Positions 53,728 through 63,246 of a stretch of 64,000 nucleotides of DNA are shown here, one piece after another; the stretch's first letter is position 1, and every line of letters begins with the position of its first letter. The position numbers and the translations under genes are program-made. Where the stretch lies: contig NZ_JAMBOT010000004.1 in assembly GCF_023715725.1 (NCBI RefSeq), positions 62,001 through 126,000 on the forward strand, written 5' to 3'. Origin of the DNA: Paenibacillus pasadenensis (GTDB lineage: Bacteria; Bacillota; Bacilli; Paenibacillales; Paenibacillaceae). The notes under the pieces were generated by a model. That model ran no database searches and was not told the origin of the DNA. It saw only the letters and a program-made list of their open reading frames with translations.

Positions 53728-55362
53728 ATGACTTGGCCCTCTATTCGAGACTTTTTACATATTCCATCAGAGTTTACCGGAAAAAATATAAACATTGCCG
53801 TGGTAGATGCTGGCTTTCCGAACCACCCTGATATTACTTCAAATGACCGGCGTCATACCTACCTCATTCAAACCTTCGAGGCCCATCCGGAACCAGTTCT
53901 ATTTCATTCGAATTCCGGCCCCTGGAACAAGCGGTTACATGGACTTTTAACGGCCTCAGCCGCTGCCGGTTCAGGAGCACTTTCCAGTGCTAAATACACG
54001 GGAGCCGCGCCGGAAGCGAATCTTTATCTAATTGAAACAGGAACTTTCATCTCGCTTGAAGATATTGAAACTAAATTTTTAGCCGCTCTCAACTGGCTTT
54101 TCAGCAATTGGCGTACATACAATATTCGTGGTGTTGTACTTACGGTGGGATCAACTCGTAACGAAACAGGACAGCTGCCTTGGCAGATCGATCCGATAAA
54201 CGTATTATGTGAAAAACTTGCCTCTGAAGGTCTACTTGTCGTTGTCGCCTCTGGCAACACCGTCGAATTAACGTGCAACGGCCCCGCTTCTTCTCCCTCT
54301 GTATTGTCTGTTGGCGGAGTCATTATTCCAGAGGAATCTAAGATTCAGCAGGCTTTGCCATATCATGGCTGTCGAGGGATAACTTTTGAGGGAAAATGGA
54401 TACCGGAAATTCTTGCTCCTGCAGAAAATCTTGTGTTACCTATGCCTTTCCAATCCGCAGAAGAGTTTAACAAGCATGACACTGCTTCAATGGACAATCT
54501 GCCCGAAGGATATGCCCGGACGGAAGGCACCTCTTTTTCCGGCCCTATTATATTGGGATGTGCAGCCTGCATTTGGCAAGCTCATCCTGACTGGACGGCA
54601 ATTCAGGTGAAATCAGCCATTGTACAGAGCTCGGTTAACTGCCGATCGTGGGAGGAATTACAAGCCGGGTTAATTGATGTAGCAGCCGCCTCTCAGATGT
54701 CCCCCCTAGAAGTCGCTCCATCCCCAACACCCTATTTCATACACGAAAGCTGGGGACGTAAAGACGAAAAGGCCCGTATTGACGCTTTAAATCAGCACGA
54801 TCGGCAGACCGCTGTCTCTGCGATGTTAAGTTTCTATGGGCAACCTTTGAGCCAGATAGCCGAGGAGCGAATTCAAGCATGTTTAAAAAGCGATTCTGCT
54901 CTTTTGCGAATTGCCGCTTTCATCGTGTTGTCCAAATATCCCGGTAAAATTAACATGAGAACATTACGACAAAGTCTCCATGACAAAAACAGCCATATTA
55001 GAATGGCCGCTTTGTTTGCTTTGCAATGTTCACCCGACGATTGGCAGGGTTGCCGTCACGACATCATTCAACTGTTTTCGGACTCCGATCTCAATATCCG
55101 TTACACCGCGTTAAAATTAGCTGCAACAATGAAGGATTCTTTATTTACCGATTCAATTATTTCAGAACTTTACGAAGATGCGGTTCAGCAAAGGGTATCT
55201 ACGTTCGGAGCCAGATGCAGCTCGCTTCATAGCATAACGGGACATAGCTTTGAACCGGTACCTGAATGGCGAGAAGGTCAATGCTGGTATTCCGAACGCA
55301 GTACAGCTGCCAGAATATATATCGCGCAGCAATGGCTGGACTGGCAGGACAAACAAAATTAG
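53728..55362 (+). CDS. Leaderless subtilisin-family protease with C-terminal HEAT-like repeats
   Basis: 544 residues behind AAGGGTGA. Residues 1-310 form an S8 peptidase with an intact-looking triad: Asp27 in AVVDAGF, His71 in RLHGLLTASAAAG, and Ser269 in GTSFSGP, plus oxyanion Asn177 in VVASGNT. Residues about 340-490 read as HEAT-like helical repeats (RIDALNQHDRQTAVSAMLSFYG, LLRIAAFIVLSKYP, HIRMAALFALQCSPDDW, NIRYTALKLAATM). No signal peptide or propeptide is visible, so it would act in the cytoplasm or be a regulated protease. It overlaps the end of the truncated HAD gene on the other strand. Confidence 0.85.
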   Translation: MTWPSIRDFLHIPSEFTGKNINIAVVDAGFPNHPDITSNDRRHTYLIQTFEAHPEPVLFHSNSGPWNKRLHGLLTASAAAGSGALSSAKYTGAAPEANLYLIETGTFISLEDIETKFLAALNWLFSNWRTYNIRGVVLTVGSTRNETGQLPWQIDPINVLCEKLASEGLLVVVASGNTVELTCNGPASSPSVLSVGGVIIPEESKIQQALPYHGCRGITFEGKWIPEILAPAENLVLPMPFQSAEEFNKHDTASMDNLPEGYARTEGTSFSGPIILGCAACIWQAHPDWTAIQVKSAIVQSSVNCRSWEELQAGLIDVAAASQMSPLEVAPSPTPYFIHESWGRKDEKARIDALNQHDRQTAVSAMLSFYGQPLSQIAEERIQACLKSDSALLRIAAFIVLSKYPGKINMRTLRQSLHDKNSHIRMAALFALQCSPDDWQGCRHDIIQLFSDSDLNIRYTALKLAATMKDSLFTDSIISELYEDAVQQRVSTFGARCSSLHSITGHSFEPVPEWREGQCWYSERSTAARIYIAQQWLDWQDKQN

Positions 55363-55605
55363 TTACTCTCAAGAATTCCACTGAGCTCTTCCAACCCGGC
55401 AATTTCATAGGTAGGTTTATGCTGTGATTCGTTGAGCTGTTTAGTTGGATTAAACCAGCAGGTGTCAATCCCGTAGTTGATTCCGCCTTGGATATCCGAG
55501 CTTAACGAATCGCCCACAAGCAGCATTTTCGTTCGGTCCAGCACATTGAGCTGATTCATTGTAAAATCAAATATTCCATGATGCGGCTTCGATTCGCCAA
55601 CATCA
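55359..55605 (-). pseudogene. HAD hydrolase, 3' fragment
   Basis: The readable part begins VGESKPHHGIFDFTMNQLN and carries HAD motif III (LLVGDSLSSDIQGGINYG) to a natural C-terminus. The nucleophile half is missing. In frame, a TGA appears immediately upstream and the sequence passes directly into the 3' end of an ABC permease gene. The junction marks an insertion or deletion. Confidence 0.8.
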
Positions 55606-56424
55606 TTTCACTGCACCCGTCATTCCGGCCACAAACCGCTTTTGCATGATGAAAAATACAAATGCTGTCGGCAGCGTCGTAATGACGATCGCGGACATGA
55701 TCATGCCATAGTCGGGAGCATATCCTGATCCCAGATTGGAGATGAGCAGCGGAACCGTCATATTCTCCGGCGACTGCAGCACGATCAACGGCCATAAATA
55801 GTTATTCCAGCTGCTTAAAAAAGTAATGATTGCTGCGGCTGCATAGGTCGATCTCATCGTCGGCATGTAGATGCGGAAGAACAAGCCTATTTCCGAAAGA
55901 CCATCGATGCGGCCGGCCTCCATCATATCCTTCGGAAACATTTTGGTGCTTTGCCGAAAAAAGAAGATCAGAAACGCTGTCGTGAAGGTCGGCAAAATAA
56001 CCGCCCCCGCCGTATCGATGCCCAGAAACGGCATCACCTCCGATATTTTTGCAAACATTTGAAACAATGGCACCATAATTGCTGCAAACGGAATCATCAT
56101 CGAGGCCAGCAGAATATTAAAAACGATATCTTTGCCGCGGCTGCGGTACATCTCAAAGCCATATCCGGCAGCTGATGCCACCAGCAGGGAAAAAATGGTG
56201 CTCGTCACCGATATTTTCGCAGAATTCCAGAGAGCCTGCCACATATCTACGGAATTGAACAGATTATTTATATTCTCGATAAGCCTGGAACCCGGCAGCA
56301 GCGTCCCTTTTGTTACATCAACAGACGCATTTGTAGCGCTGACAACCATCCAGATAAACGGAAATATAGAAATCAGCGCAGCGATTATTAGAAACAGGTA
56401 CGTAAAACCGCGTTTGATGTTCAT
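55603..56424 (-). CDS. ABC transporter permease (MalG-type), second sugar locus
   Basis: 273 residues, about six membrane segments, EAA loop MMEAGRIDGLSEIGLFFRIYMP. GGAGGGG precedes the ATG, which overlaps the previous gene by four bases (ATGA). It partners the 56421 permease and the 57464 binding protein. Confidence 0.94.
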   Translation of the reverse strand: MNIKRGFTYLFLIIAALISIFPFIWMVVSATNASVDVTKGTLLPGSRLIENINNLFNSVDMWQALWNSAKISVTSTIFSLLVASAAGYGFEMYRSRGKDIVFNILLASMMIPFAAIMVPLFQMFAKISEVMPFLGIDTAGAVILPTFTTAFLIFFFRQSTKMFPKDMMEAGRIDGLSEIGLFFRIYMPTMRSTYAAAAIITFLSSWNNYLWPLIVLQSPENMTVPLLISNLGSGYAPDYGMIMSAIVITTLPTAFVFFIMQKRFVAGMTGAVK

Positions 56425-57341
56425 GATCTCTTATCCCCTCCAATTTTGTTCTGGATCATCGTCAATAGAACCACCATAAGTACGATTGAGTAGGACACCG
56501 TAGCGGCGTATCCAAAGTCCGGCGTGTATTCAAACGAAAGATTGTAAATATATTGGGAAATCGACATCGTTGCGTTGCCCGGGCCGCCCTTGGTGATGTT
56601 CACTACCTCGTCAAATAACTGGAGCGTTCCAATCGTCGATGTAATCGTCGTAAACAGAATGATTGGCTTCAAAAGTGGAATCGTAATCGTAAAAAATTGC
56701 CGGAACGCGTTTGCGCCATCTATACGTGCTGCCTCATACACGGATTTATCGATATTTTGCAAGGAGGATAAATAAAAGATCATATTATAGCCTGTAAAAC
56801 GCCAGGTAATCGCAATAATGATGGTGATTTTGGCCCAGAACGGGTCCGTGATCCACTGTATAGGCTCTTGAATGAGATGAAGCTTCACCAGAAATTTATT
56901 AACGATGCCATCCGCTCCAAACATGTACTTAAAAACGACGGAGTAAGCGACAAGCGAGGTTACCGTAGGCAGAAAAATCGCTGTTCTGAAAAACCCTTTA
57001 AACCTCAGCCTGTCGTCATTGAGCAGCACCGCGATAAAAAGCGCCAGCACGAGCATGACCGGAACTTGAATGAGCAAATAAATAAACGTGTTTTTGACAG
57101 CCGTAAGGAATGTCGTATCGCTTAACAGCCGAGTATAGTTGTCCAAACCGACAAACTGAAGATTGCTCCCTCTGCCTGATTTGAAGGATAGAAGTAACGC
57201 TTGAACCATCGGATAGAAGTAAAAAACGCTGATCATGACAACCGGCACAAGCATAAAAAACCAGCCTGTCAGCCGGATCCGCGTCCGCCCGTTCATGCTC
57301 TTACCAATGTGCTGGTTTAACCCGGCTTTTTCTGTATGCAC
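56421..57341 (-). CDS. ABC transporter permease (MalF-type), second sugar locus
   Basis: About 306 residues with about six membrane segments and EAA loop VYEAARIDGANAFRQFFTITIPLLKP. The frame extends to 57398, but that start lies inside a terminator hairpin. A GTG at 57341 after GTGGAGTG, or an ATG at 57296, is more likely. The start is therefore uncertain. Confidence 0.93.
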   Translation of the reverse strand: MHTEKAGLNQHIGKSMNGRTRIRLTGWFFMLVPVVMISVFYFYPMVQALLLSFKSGRGSNLQFVGLDNYTRLLSDTTFLTAVKNTFIYLLIQVPVMLVLALFIAVLLNDDRLRFKGFFRTAIFLPTVTSLVAYSVVFKYMFGADGIVNKFLVKLHLIQEPIQWITDPFWAKITIIIAITWRFTGYNMIFYLSSLQNIDKSVYEAARIDGANAFRQFFTITIPLLKPIILFTTITSTIGTLQLFDEVVNITKGGPGNATMSISQYIYNLSFEYTPDFGYAATVSYSIVLMVVLLTMIQNKIGGDKRS

Positions 57342-57391
57342 ACCACTCCACACCTTTCTGTTGATGAAATTGCGTATTCGTAAACCAAAAA

Positions 57392-57428
57392 GGCTCATAC
57401 TGGTTTCGTGTAAAAACCAATATGAGCC
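57392..57428 (-). terminator. Attenuating terminator between binding protein and permeases
   Basis: GGCTCATATTGGTTTTT / AAACCAGTATGAGCC on the minus strand followed by TTTTTGG. It would keep binding-protein mRNA in excess over permease mRNA. Confidence 0.75.
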
Positions 57429-57463
57429 GCTACCCGATGATTTGTTATGCGGTTGGAGTGAGC

Positions 57464-58774
57464 CTACCGAATTTGCGTGTCGGCTTGCGTCTGCGCCTCT
57501 TTCAGAACGGTATCCACATCTTTGCCGCCCAGAAAAGCTTGCATGGCCACAACCATAATGTCCTCGATGGCGTAAGTGTTCATGCCGTAGTTCACTTTAG
57601 GAATTTGCTCGGTCCAGGCGGAAAAGTCCGATACAACCTTTTGCCCTTGGAAATAGTCGTCCGCTGCCGCATAAGCTTCGCCGCTGGCCGCCGCCTTCAG
57701 CGTGCCGATGACTCCGACCTTGGTGTTCATGGTCTGATACAGCTCGGCGTCGGAAGCAAACGTCTTCGCGAGAAATTCTGCAGCCGCTTCTTTGCCATCT
57801 ACATTCAGAACGTACCAGGAGCTGCCGCCCAGATTGGATGCATGAACGGAGCCTTCCGTTGTCCCAAGCTTAGGCAGCGGAGCTACCGCCCATTTACCGG
57901 ATTGCGAGGCTTCCGCTTTAATCGAAGGCGTAATCCAGTTGCCGGTCGGCACAGTAGCTACTTCGCCGCTGTTGAAGGCGCCAACAAATTGGCTCCAGTC
58001 CGAGTTCACCTTCACGATGCCGGAATCCATCATTTCTTTGTACAGCTCAAAGGCTTCCTTCAATGCGGCGTTGCCTGCAATCGTCGGTGTTTTGCCGTCT
58101 TCAGCCGTATACCATGCCCCCGCCGATTGAATCATCATACGGATGAGCCCAAGATCGTTAGGATCGAGCGTTACCATGCTTTTGCCGGTTTTCTCTTTAA
58201 CGGCTTTACCGATCTCGATGTATTTCTTCCAGTCGATTTCCTGCATATCGGCCAGCTTGTAGCCCGCTTGCTCCAGGTAGTCTGTTCGCACGTACATGCC
58301 CGTTACACCGGAATCAAACGGAACGCCGTACTGCTTGCCGTCTACGCTGGTCGGGCCAATCTTGTAATCCGCAAAGGCGTCTGCTTTAACGAGGTCGGTC
58401 AATTCATAGAAGGAGTCCGGATACGCTTGCAAAAAGCTTTGCGCACGGTAATCCTCAATAAGCACAATGTTAGGCAAGCCCTTCGTGGACCCGGAGTTCA
58501 ACCCTGTGTTCAGCTTCTGAACAATATCTGCTTGCGCATTTTCAACAACGTTAATCGTGACCTCCGGTTTAACTTTAGCGTAGGCTTCTTTTGCAACATT
58601 CATGGCGGCAATGTTAAATGCCGGGTCCCACGCCCACACTGTAATTTCTTTAGGAGCGGAATCAGCTTCCTTGCCTGAATTGACGGCGTTTTCTGAGCCG
58701 CCCTCCGTACCGTCTGAGGAACATGCCGACAAAAGCACAGAACCAGCCAGCAGCATAGCCATTAGTTTCTTCAA
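57464..58774 (-). CDS. Sugar ABC transporter substrate-binding lipoprotein, second locus
   Basis: 436 residues with a lipoprotein signal LLAGSVLLSAC and a family 1 binding-protein fold (ITVWAWDPAFNIAAMNVAKEAYAKVKPEVTINVVE, TVPTGNWITPSIKAEA). The start is TTG, eight bases after AAAAGGGGG. It lies directly downstream of a histidine kinase/response regulator pair that probably controls it. A cre-like site lies upstream. Confidence 0.92.
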   Translation of the reverse strand: MKKLMAMLLAGSVLLSACSSDGTEGGSENAVNSGKEADSAPKEITVWAWDPAFNIAAMNVAKEAYAKVKPEVTINVVENAQADIVQKLNTGLNSGSTKGLPNIVLIEDYRAQSFLQAYPDSFYELTDLVKADAFADYKIGPTSVDGKQYGVPFDSGVTGMYVRTDYLEQAGYKLADMQEIDWKKYIEIGKAVKEKTGKSMVTLDPNDLGLIRMMIQSAGAWYTAEDGKTPTIAGNAALKEAFELYKEMMDSGIVKVNSDWSQFVGAFNSGEVATVPTGNWITPSIKAEASQSGKWAVAPLPKLGTTEGSVHASNLGGSSWYVLNVDGKEAAAEFLAKTFASDAELYQTMNTKVGVIGTLKAAASGEAYAAADDYFQGQKVVSDFSAWTEQIPKVNYGMNTYAIEDIMVVAMQAFLGGKDVDTVLKEAQTQADTQIR

Positions 58775-58813
58775 AGCTTAAACCCCCTTTTAGGTTAAAA
58801 AAACAATAAAAGA

Positions 58814-58827
58814 CGGAAGCGTTTTCT
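58814..58827. promoter_or_regulatory. Weak cre-like (CcpA) site
   Basis: CGGAAGCGTTTTCT matches 11 of 14 positions of TGWAANCGNTNWCA on the opposite strand, 40 bases before the binding-protein start. Confidence 0.35.
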
Positions 58828-58943
58828 CTTTTACGCAACCATCTTATCATTTTGTATCCGGTTTCATTGGCACTATCTTTGTCCGCTTTAGTGTTATTAT
58901 TGGGTCCTGTTATTTGCTTTTTTTATTGGCTTTGGCACTATTT

Positions 58944-60740
58944 TCAGGTTTTTTTACGATCTTTGGATCCGGTCAACGGAAGCGTAACGATGATTTTTGT
59001 ACCCTCATTGCGCTTGCTGGTTATACTGATCCCGTATTCCTCGCCGTACATCAGCTTTATTCGGTCATCCACATTGCGAATCCCGATGCCGGAGAACAAA
59101 TGCCTTTTATTCATCGGCGCAGGCAGCTGCTCTTCTTCCGATATGGCGCGTTCAAGCTCTATCCCGTCTCCGTCATCGGCAACCTCGCATACAAGCTGAT
59201 CTTCCTGAACGGCAATCATAATTAAAATGCTGCCCTCTTCTTTTTGATTAAAGGCATGGAAAAAAGCGTTCTCGATAAAAGGCTGAAGAATGAGCTTTGG
59301 CAGATGATAATCCAGGCTGTCCGGCTCCACAAAATAATGAACACGGATTTTATCACCGTATCGCACATGATTGATATAAACATAATGCTTCAGCGTCTCG
59401 AGCTCCTGCCGGACAGGAATCGTGGAATGAAGATCGCTGACGGTATTTTGCAGAAGCGAGATTAACGCATTGATCGTGCCCGCAGCTTTTTCCTTATTGC
59501 CCTGCTGCACCAGAAATTTAATCGAAGCCAGCGTATTATATAAAAAATGCGGATTGATCTGCATTTGCAGCGCGGCCAGCTCCGCATTCCGCTGCTGCTT
59601 CTGAGTTTCCACCAAGCGATTAATATAATCATGCAGCGAATCAAGCATAAAATTAAAGGCGCTGCCCAGCTCCTTGACTTCATAACTGCTGTTGGCAACA
59701 TCTACATGATGATTCAATCCGCCCGTTGGAATACTCGACATCTGTCCGACGAGCATGCGAAGCGACTGCGTCATTCTCCGGGTAATCAGAAACACGATGA
59801 CAAGGGATATCGCAACGATCGCCATAATTGTTAACGTAACTGCCTTAACATTCACCATCTGTCCGGTCACAGCTTTTTTGTCGATCATGTTTACTAGATA
59901 AAATCCGAATTCCGGCAAATATTCCGACAGCACAATTCGCTCATTTCCCGCTACATACTTTTCCTTCCCTTCCTGTTCCGATTCAACCTCTTGGAGCAGC
60001 TGCTCATCCGGACTCCCGATCAGCTCGGACCTGTTGCTGGATACAATGACCCCTTCCTTATTTAACAACACAACATCATTGCCCTCACTCGTAAAATTGG
60101 CATACAAAGGTTTAAAATCCCGGTCGCGGATTGCTACGTACAAGGTGCCATAAATTTTTCCGGTAGACTGATCAAAGAGAGCTTTGGATGCGACTAACAT
60201 AGGCTCCTTGGAGTTAGCTTCATGCTTCCCGCCGCGGTAGAGCTGATACAAGATTTGCGCAGGATGCGCCTCCGTCGCTTTTGTAATGGGATGATTTTTC
60301 AGCTCCTCGGCCGAGACAGGCCAATACCACGGGTCCGTTGAATAACTTCGGCCGTTAGCGCCAACGATCATAATGCTCGCGTCATAAGCGCCAAAATTGG
60401 ATTGAATCGACTTCATTCCCTCAGTCATCTGATACGTTCTCATAGCAAGAGCGACAGCCCCTGTTTCTCCGCTAGATAAATAACTTCGGCTTGCGGCATT
60501 TTGAGACAACAGAGTGGCGCCGGTTGCAATCGCATTATTATAGGACTCCAGGTTTGATTTCATCTGGTTAAGAAGTTTGCCGTTTGTGATACTGAAGGTT
60601 TGCAGAAATAATTGTTCGGACATGCGGATTGTAATGAACAGCGTCAGGAGGGATACGGCAATGATGCTGATGAGAGTTACGAGAAACAGCTTCAGAAATA
60701 ACCCCTGTTTTCGTAGCTTTTCCATCGTTCTTCCGATCAT
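58944..60740 (-). CDS. Sensor histidine kinase (YesM-type)
   Basis: 598 residues: membrane helix about 14-38, extracellular Cache-like sensor about 40-295, second helix about 300-320, HAMP about 321-373, then the His_kinase domain with phospho-acceptor His398 in QMQINPHFLYN and an ATPase domain (VADDGDGIE, FSGIGIRNVDDRIKLMYG). It overlaps the response regulator by four bases (ATGA). Such pairs sense extracellular sugars and switch on neighbouring ABC genes. Confidence 0.93.
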   Translation of the reverse strand: MIGRTMEKLRKQGLFLKLFLVTLISIIAVSLLTLFITIRMSEQLFLQTFSITNGKLLNQMKSNLESYNNAIATGATLLSQNAASRSYLSSGETGAVALAMRTYQMTEGMKSIQSNFGAYDASIMIVGANGRSYSTDPWYWPVSAEELKNHPITKATEAHPAQILYQLYRGGKHEANSKEPMLVASKALFDQSTGKIYGTLYVAIRDRDFKPLYANFTSEGNDVVLLNKEGVIVSSNRSELIGSPDEQLLQEVESEQEGKEKYVAGNERIVLSEYLPEFGFYLVNMIDKKAVTGQMVNVKAVTLTIMAIVAISLVIVFLITRRMTQSLRMLVGQMSSIPTGGLNHHVDVANSSYEVKELGSAFNFMLDSLHDYINRLVETQKQQRNAELAALQMQINPHFLYNTLASIKFLVQQGNKEKAAGTINALISLLQNTVSDLHSTIPVRQELETLKHYVYINHVRYGDKIRVHYFVEPDSLDYHLPKLILQPFIENAFFHAFNQKEEGSILIMIAVQEDQLVCEVADDGDGIELERAISEEEQLPAPMNKRHLFSGIGIRNVDDRIKLMYGEEYGISITSKRNEGTKIIVTLPLTGSKDRKKT

Positions 60741-62311
60741 GATTCCCGTATCTCCCGCATGTCTTGTCTCCGGTACTGACTCGGGGAGATGCCCGCCTGC
60801 TTTTTAAATACCTTGGTGAAATAGCTCTGATCCGAATATCCCACGCTTGCGCTAATGTCGGAAATCGTCAGTTCCGTCGTCATGAGCAGCTCCATCGCTT
60901 TTTTTAACCGGATTTTATTGAGGTATTCACTGAAGCCTTCTCCATTGTAAGCTGCAAAGTAACTAGATAAATAAGAAGCGTTGAAATGAAATTGCCTGGC
61001 CACTTCGGTGAGCGTGATAGGGTCGGCGTAGTGCTTCTGAATATATTCGAGCAGCCTGGCCATATTGGGGTTAACGAGTGTATTCGTCTCGCCTATCGTC
61101 CGTTCCGTTTCATGGATGAAAGCTTCAACAATGGCAATCGCTTCACTGGCAGAACGGGCTTCGTCTATTTTCCGAAAATAGTCGTATTTGGCCTTTTCCA
61201 GGCTTTCGGTCTCAACCTTCATTTTTCCAAGCGTGGTCGTCACGTTAAAGATGAAATTCCCCAAATACGATTTGAATTCAAAAATATCCGTACGATAATC
61301 CATGGAACGCAGGTGTATGTATTCCAAAAAGCCAGTGAAGGCCTGCAAGTACTGCTTGCGCTTTAATTGATCCATGCATACAGTCATCTCAAATTCGAGC
61401 TGTTTGTCCGGCAGACTCGGCAAATGGTCATGTTCAATTAAAGAGCGGTTCTGCAGGAAAAATCCGTATCGCAGGAGCTTGAGATAATTGTCCTTATAAA
61501 TCTCGCCAAGCCTCGTAAAGTCCGTGAAGTTCTGGCTGATCATAAAATGCGTCCCGCTCGTAAAAAGCTCCATACTCGAAATTAGATGCCGGAGCTCCAT
61601 AACAAGCTCGTTTGATTTTTCAGGGTTCATATTAAGCAGAAATAAGACCGTTTCGTTCACAAACTTCAACCGCATATGCGCAAATTCGGCGACGACAGGC
61701 TCAAGCTTTTGAAGCCCTCTCTCTATTTCGTTTCCAAGATCAGATTTCTCGCTGGAATCTTGCCTATTTTTCAAATCTGCTCCAAAAAAGAGATACTGTT
61801 CATAAGGAAACTTGGACTGAATTAGCTTAGGCTCCAGCGCAGATTCATACCCGGCCATCAATTTCTCCATAACCTTTAACAGCTGACTTTCATCGGGATC
61901 CGCATCACTGCCGCCCGCCGGTACTGCGGTCATTTTGGCCGTCGTTTTTTTTAGAATGGACAACAGATAATCGGCTTCCAGCTTCGGCTTCAGAATATAG
62001 TCCGCAACCCCGCTTTGAAAAGTAGACCGGACATAATCGAACTCACCAAAGCTGCTTAGAACAATGATTTCAATACGGGGATACTTCTCTTTAACGGCTT
62101 TGACCAGCTGCTCCCCGCCCATGACCGGCATGACGATGTCTGTCAGAATGACATGAGGATTCACCTCATCGATCAGATGTAAGGCTTCAAGTCCGTTAGA
62201 AGCCTCGCCTGCGATTTGGTAACCCTCTTGTTCCCAATCCAACAGATGTTTGATTCCCTGTCTGACAAGCATTTCGTCATCTACGATCATAATCTTAACG
62301 AGTGGTTTCAT
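60737..62311 (-). CDS. AraC-type response regulator (YesN-type)
   Basis: 524 residues. Receiver domain 1-125 with acidic pocket Asp11/Asp12, phospho-acceptor Asp58 in VILTDIVMPVMGG and ADYILKPKL. A long middle region is followed by a C-terminal AraC double helix-turn-helix (about 415-515: TLTEVARQFHFNASYLSSYFAA and ISDISASVGYSDQSYFTKVFKKQAGISPSQYR). First gene of the two-component/ABC locus. Its ribosome binding region CAAAGGGGG has an 11-base match to the candidate small RNAs. Confidence 0.94.
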   Translation of the reverse strand: MKPLVKIMIVDDEMLVRQGIKHLLDWEQEGYQIAGEASNGLEALHLIDEVNPHVILTDIVMPVMGGEQLVKAVKEKYPRIEIIVLSSFGEFDYVRSTFQSGVADYILKPKLEADYLLSILKKTTAKMTAVPAGGSDADPDESQLLKVMEKLMAGYESALEPKLIQSKFPYEQYLFFGADLKNRQDSSEKSDLGNEIERGLQKLEPVVAEFAHMRLKFVNETVLFLLNMNPEKSNELVMELRHLISSMELFTSGTHFMISQNFTDFTRLGEIYKDNYLKLLRYGFFLQNRSLIEHDHLPSLPDKQLEFEMTVCMDQLKRKQYLQAFTGFLEYIHLRSMDYRTDIFEFKSYLGNFIFNVTTTLGKMKVETESLEKAKYDYFRKIDEARSASEAIAIVEAFIHETERTIGETNTLVNPNMARLLEYIQKHYADPITLTEVARQFHFNASYLSSYFAAYNGEGFSEYLNKIRLKKAMELLMTTELTISDISASVGYSDQSYFTKVFKKQAGISPSQYRRQDMREIRES

Positions 62312-62332
62312 AACTGTCCCCCTTTGAAGCCT

Positions 62333-62346
62333 TGTAACCGCTTACG
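62333..62346. promoter_or_regulatory. cre-like CcpA site upstream of the response regulator
   Basis: On the coding strand CGTAAGCGGTTACA fits the cre consensus TGWAANCGNTNWCA at 13 of 14 positions, 22 bases upstream of the ATG. This suggests carbon catabolite repression of the locus. Confidence 0.6.
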
Positions 62347-62452
62347 ATTTATTGGAAAAGGCTTTGATTTAAAAGTTTGGTGAAAGCAGCGGCGGACCAA
62401 GACTTGAAAACAAAGTCTTAGACTGCCGCTGCGGTCAGTTTAACCACCGTTC

Positions 62453-62764
62453 CTAGCTAGCTCCAAAGTTAGATTTTGTCCTAAATCTTTTAATTATGTT
62501 CATCGCTAAGAAGACGACACTTATACAGAGTAAATAAACTCTATCCAGTTTAAGGTTAACCGCGGTATATGTATCAGAGCCATCGCTATAGAAATAATAT
62601 TTATTGTACAACAATTTATTTTCAATATTGTAAGAACGTCCGGAAGCATCCATAACTGTTATAGTGCTGTTAAGATCGAATATCCAACAGGCTAGAAAGT
62701 AAAACAGGATTAGCACCGCTGTTAAAGCTAGTTTTTTATTCATTTGTCCAAACCAAGACCCCAT
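62453..62764 (-). CDS. Small two-helix membrane protein, unknown
   Basis: About 96-103 residues; the start is 62764 or, more likely, 62743 (MNKKLALTAV). Membrane segments near each end flank an external loop rich in Tyr and Asn (NIENKLLYNKYYFYSDGSDTY). No family recognised. AT-rich region. Confidence 0.55.
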   Translation of the reverse strand: MGSWFGQMNKKLALTAVLILFYFLACWIFDLNSTITVMDASGRSYNIENKLLYNKYYFYSDGSDTYTAVNLKLDRVYLLCISVVFLAMNIIKRFRTKSNFGAS

Positions 62765-62878
62765 TCTTAATGTATTTCATTAATCCACCATTTAATTTGG
62801 TTTTAATCGTCTCCATATTAAACAGCGCCATCCTGAGTTTACCTTTACTATCTAATTCCTCTTATTGTACTAAATTGC

Positions 62879-63169
62879 TCATAAGACCTTTTCAAAATGC
62901 TCCACTGTCGGAAACGGATCGTAAAAATGATGCAATAACTCTTTCCATTCCTGATACTCTGCGGATTTACGAAATCCAACGGTATGGTCCTCCAACGTTT
63001 CCCATTGAACGAGCAACACATATTTATTGGAGTCTTCCAGGCATCTTTGCAGCTCATGAGCGATATAGCCTTTCATACTCGAAATGATTTTGGAAGCCCG
63101 TTTAAAGTTATGCTCAAACTCATTCGTCTTTCCAGGCTTAACCTGCAGCATGGCTACTTCTAGAATCAT
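62879..63169 (-). CDS. Antibiotic biosynthesis monooxygenase (ABM) fold protein
   Basis: A 96-residue protein of the dimeric alpha-beta barrel type: VAMLQVKPGKTNEFEHNFKRASKIISSMKGYIAHELQRCLEDSNKYVLLVQWETLEDH and a C-terminal helix. Members include quinol monooxygenases and heme-degrading enzymes. No residue pattern here settles which. GAAAGGAAGAGG precedes the ATG. Confidence 0.85.
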   Translation of the reverse strand: MILEVAMLQVKPGKTNEFEHNFKRASKIISSMKGYIAHELQRCLEDSNKYVLLVQWETLEDHTVGFRKSAEYQEWKELLHHFYDPFPTVEHFEKVL

Positions 63170-63246
63170 GAACCTCTTCCTTTCGTCTGGTCCGTCGGTC
63201 TCACAACAGAAGTGTACCGTTTTTCTATATTTGCCGCATCCCTATT

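Noticed and set aside
55556..55795. 79-codon minus-strand frame
   Set aside because: Out-of-frame shadow of the permease 3' end running into the HAD fragment.
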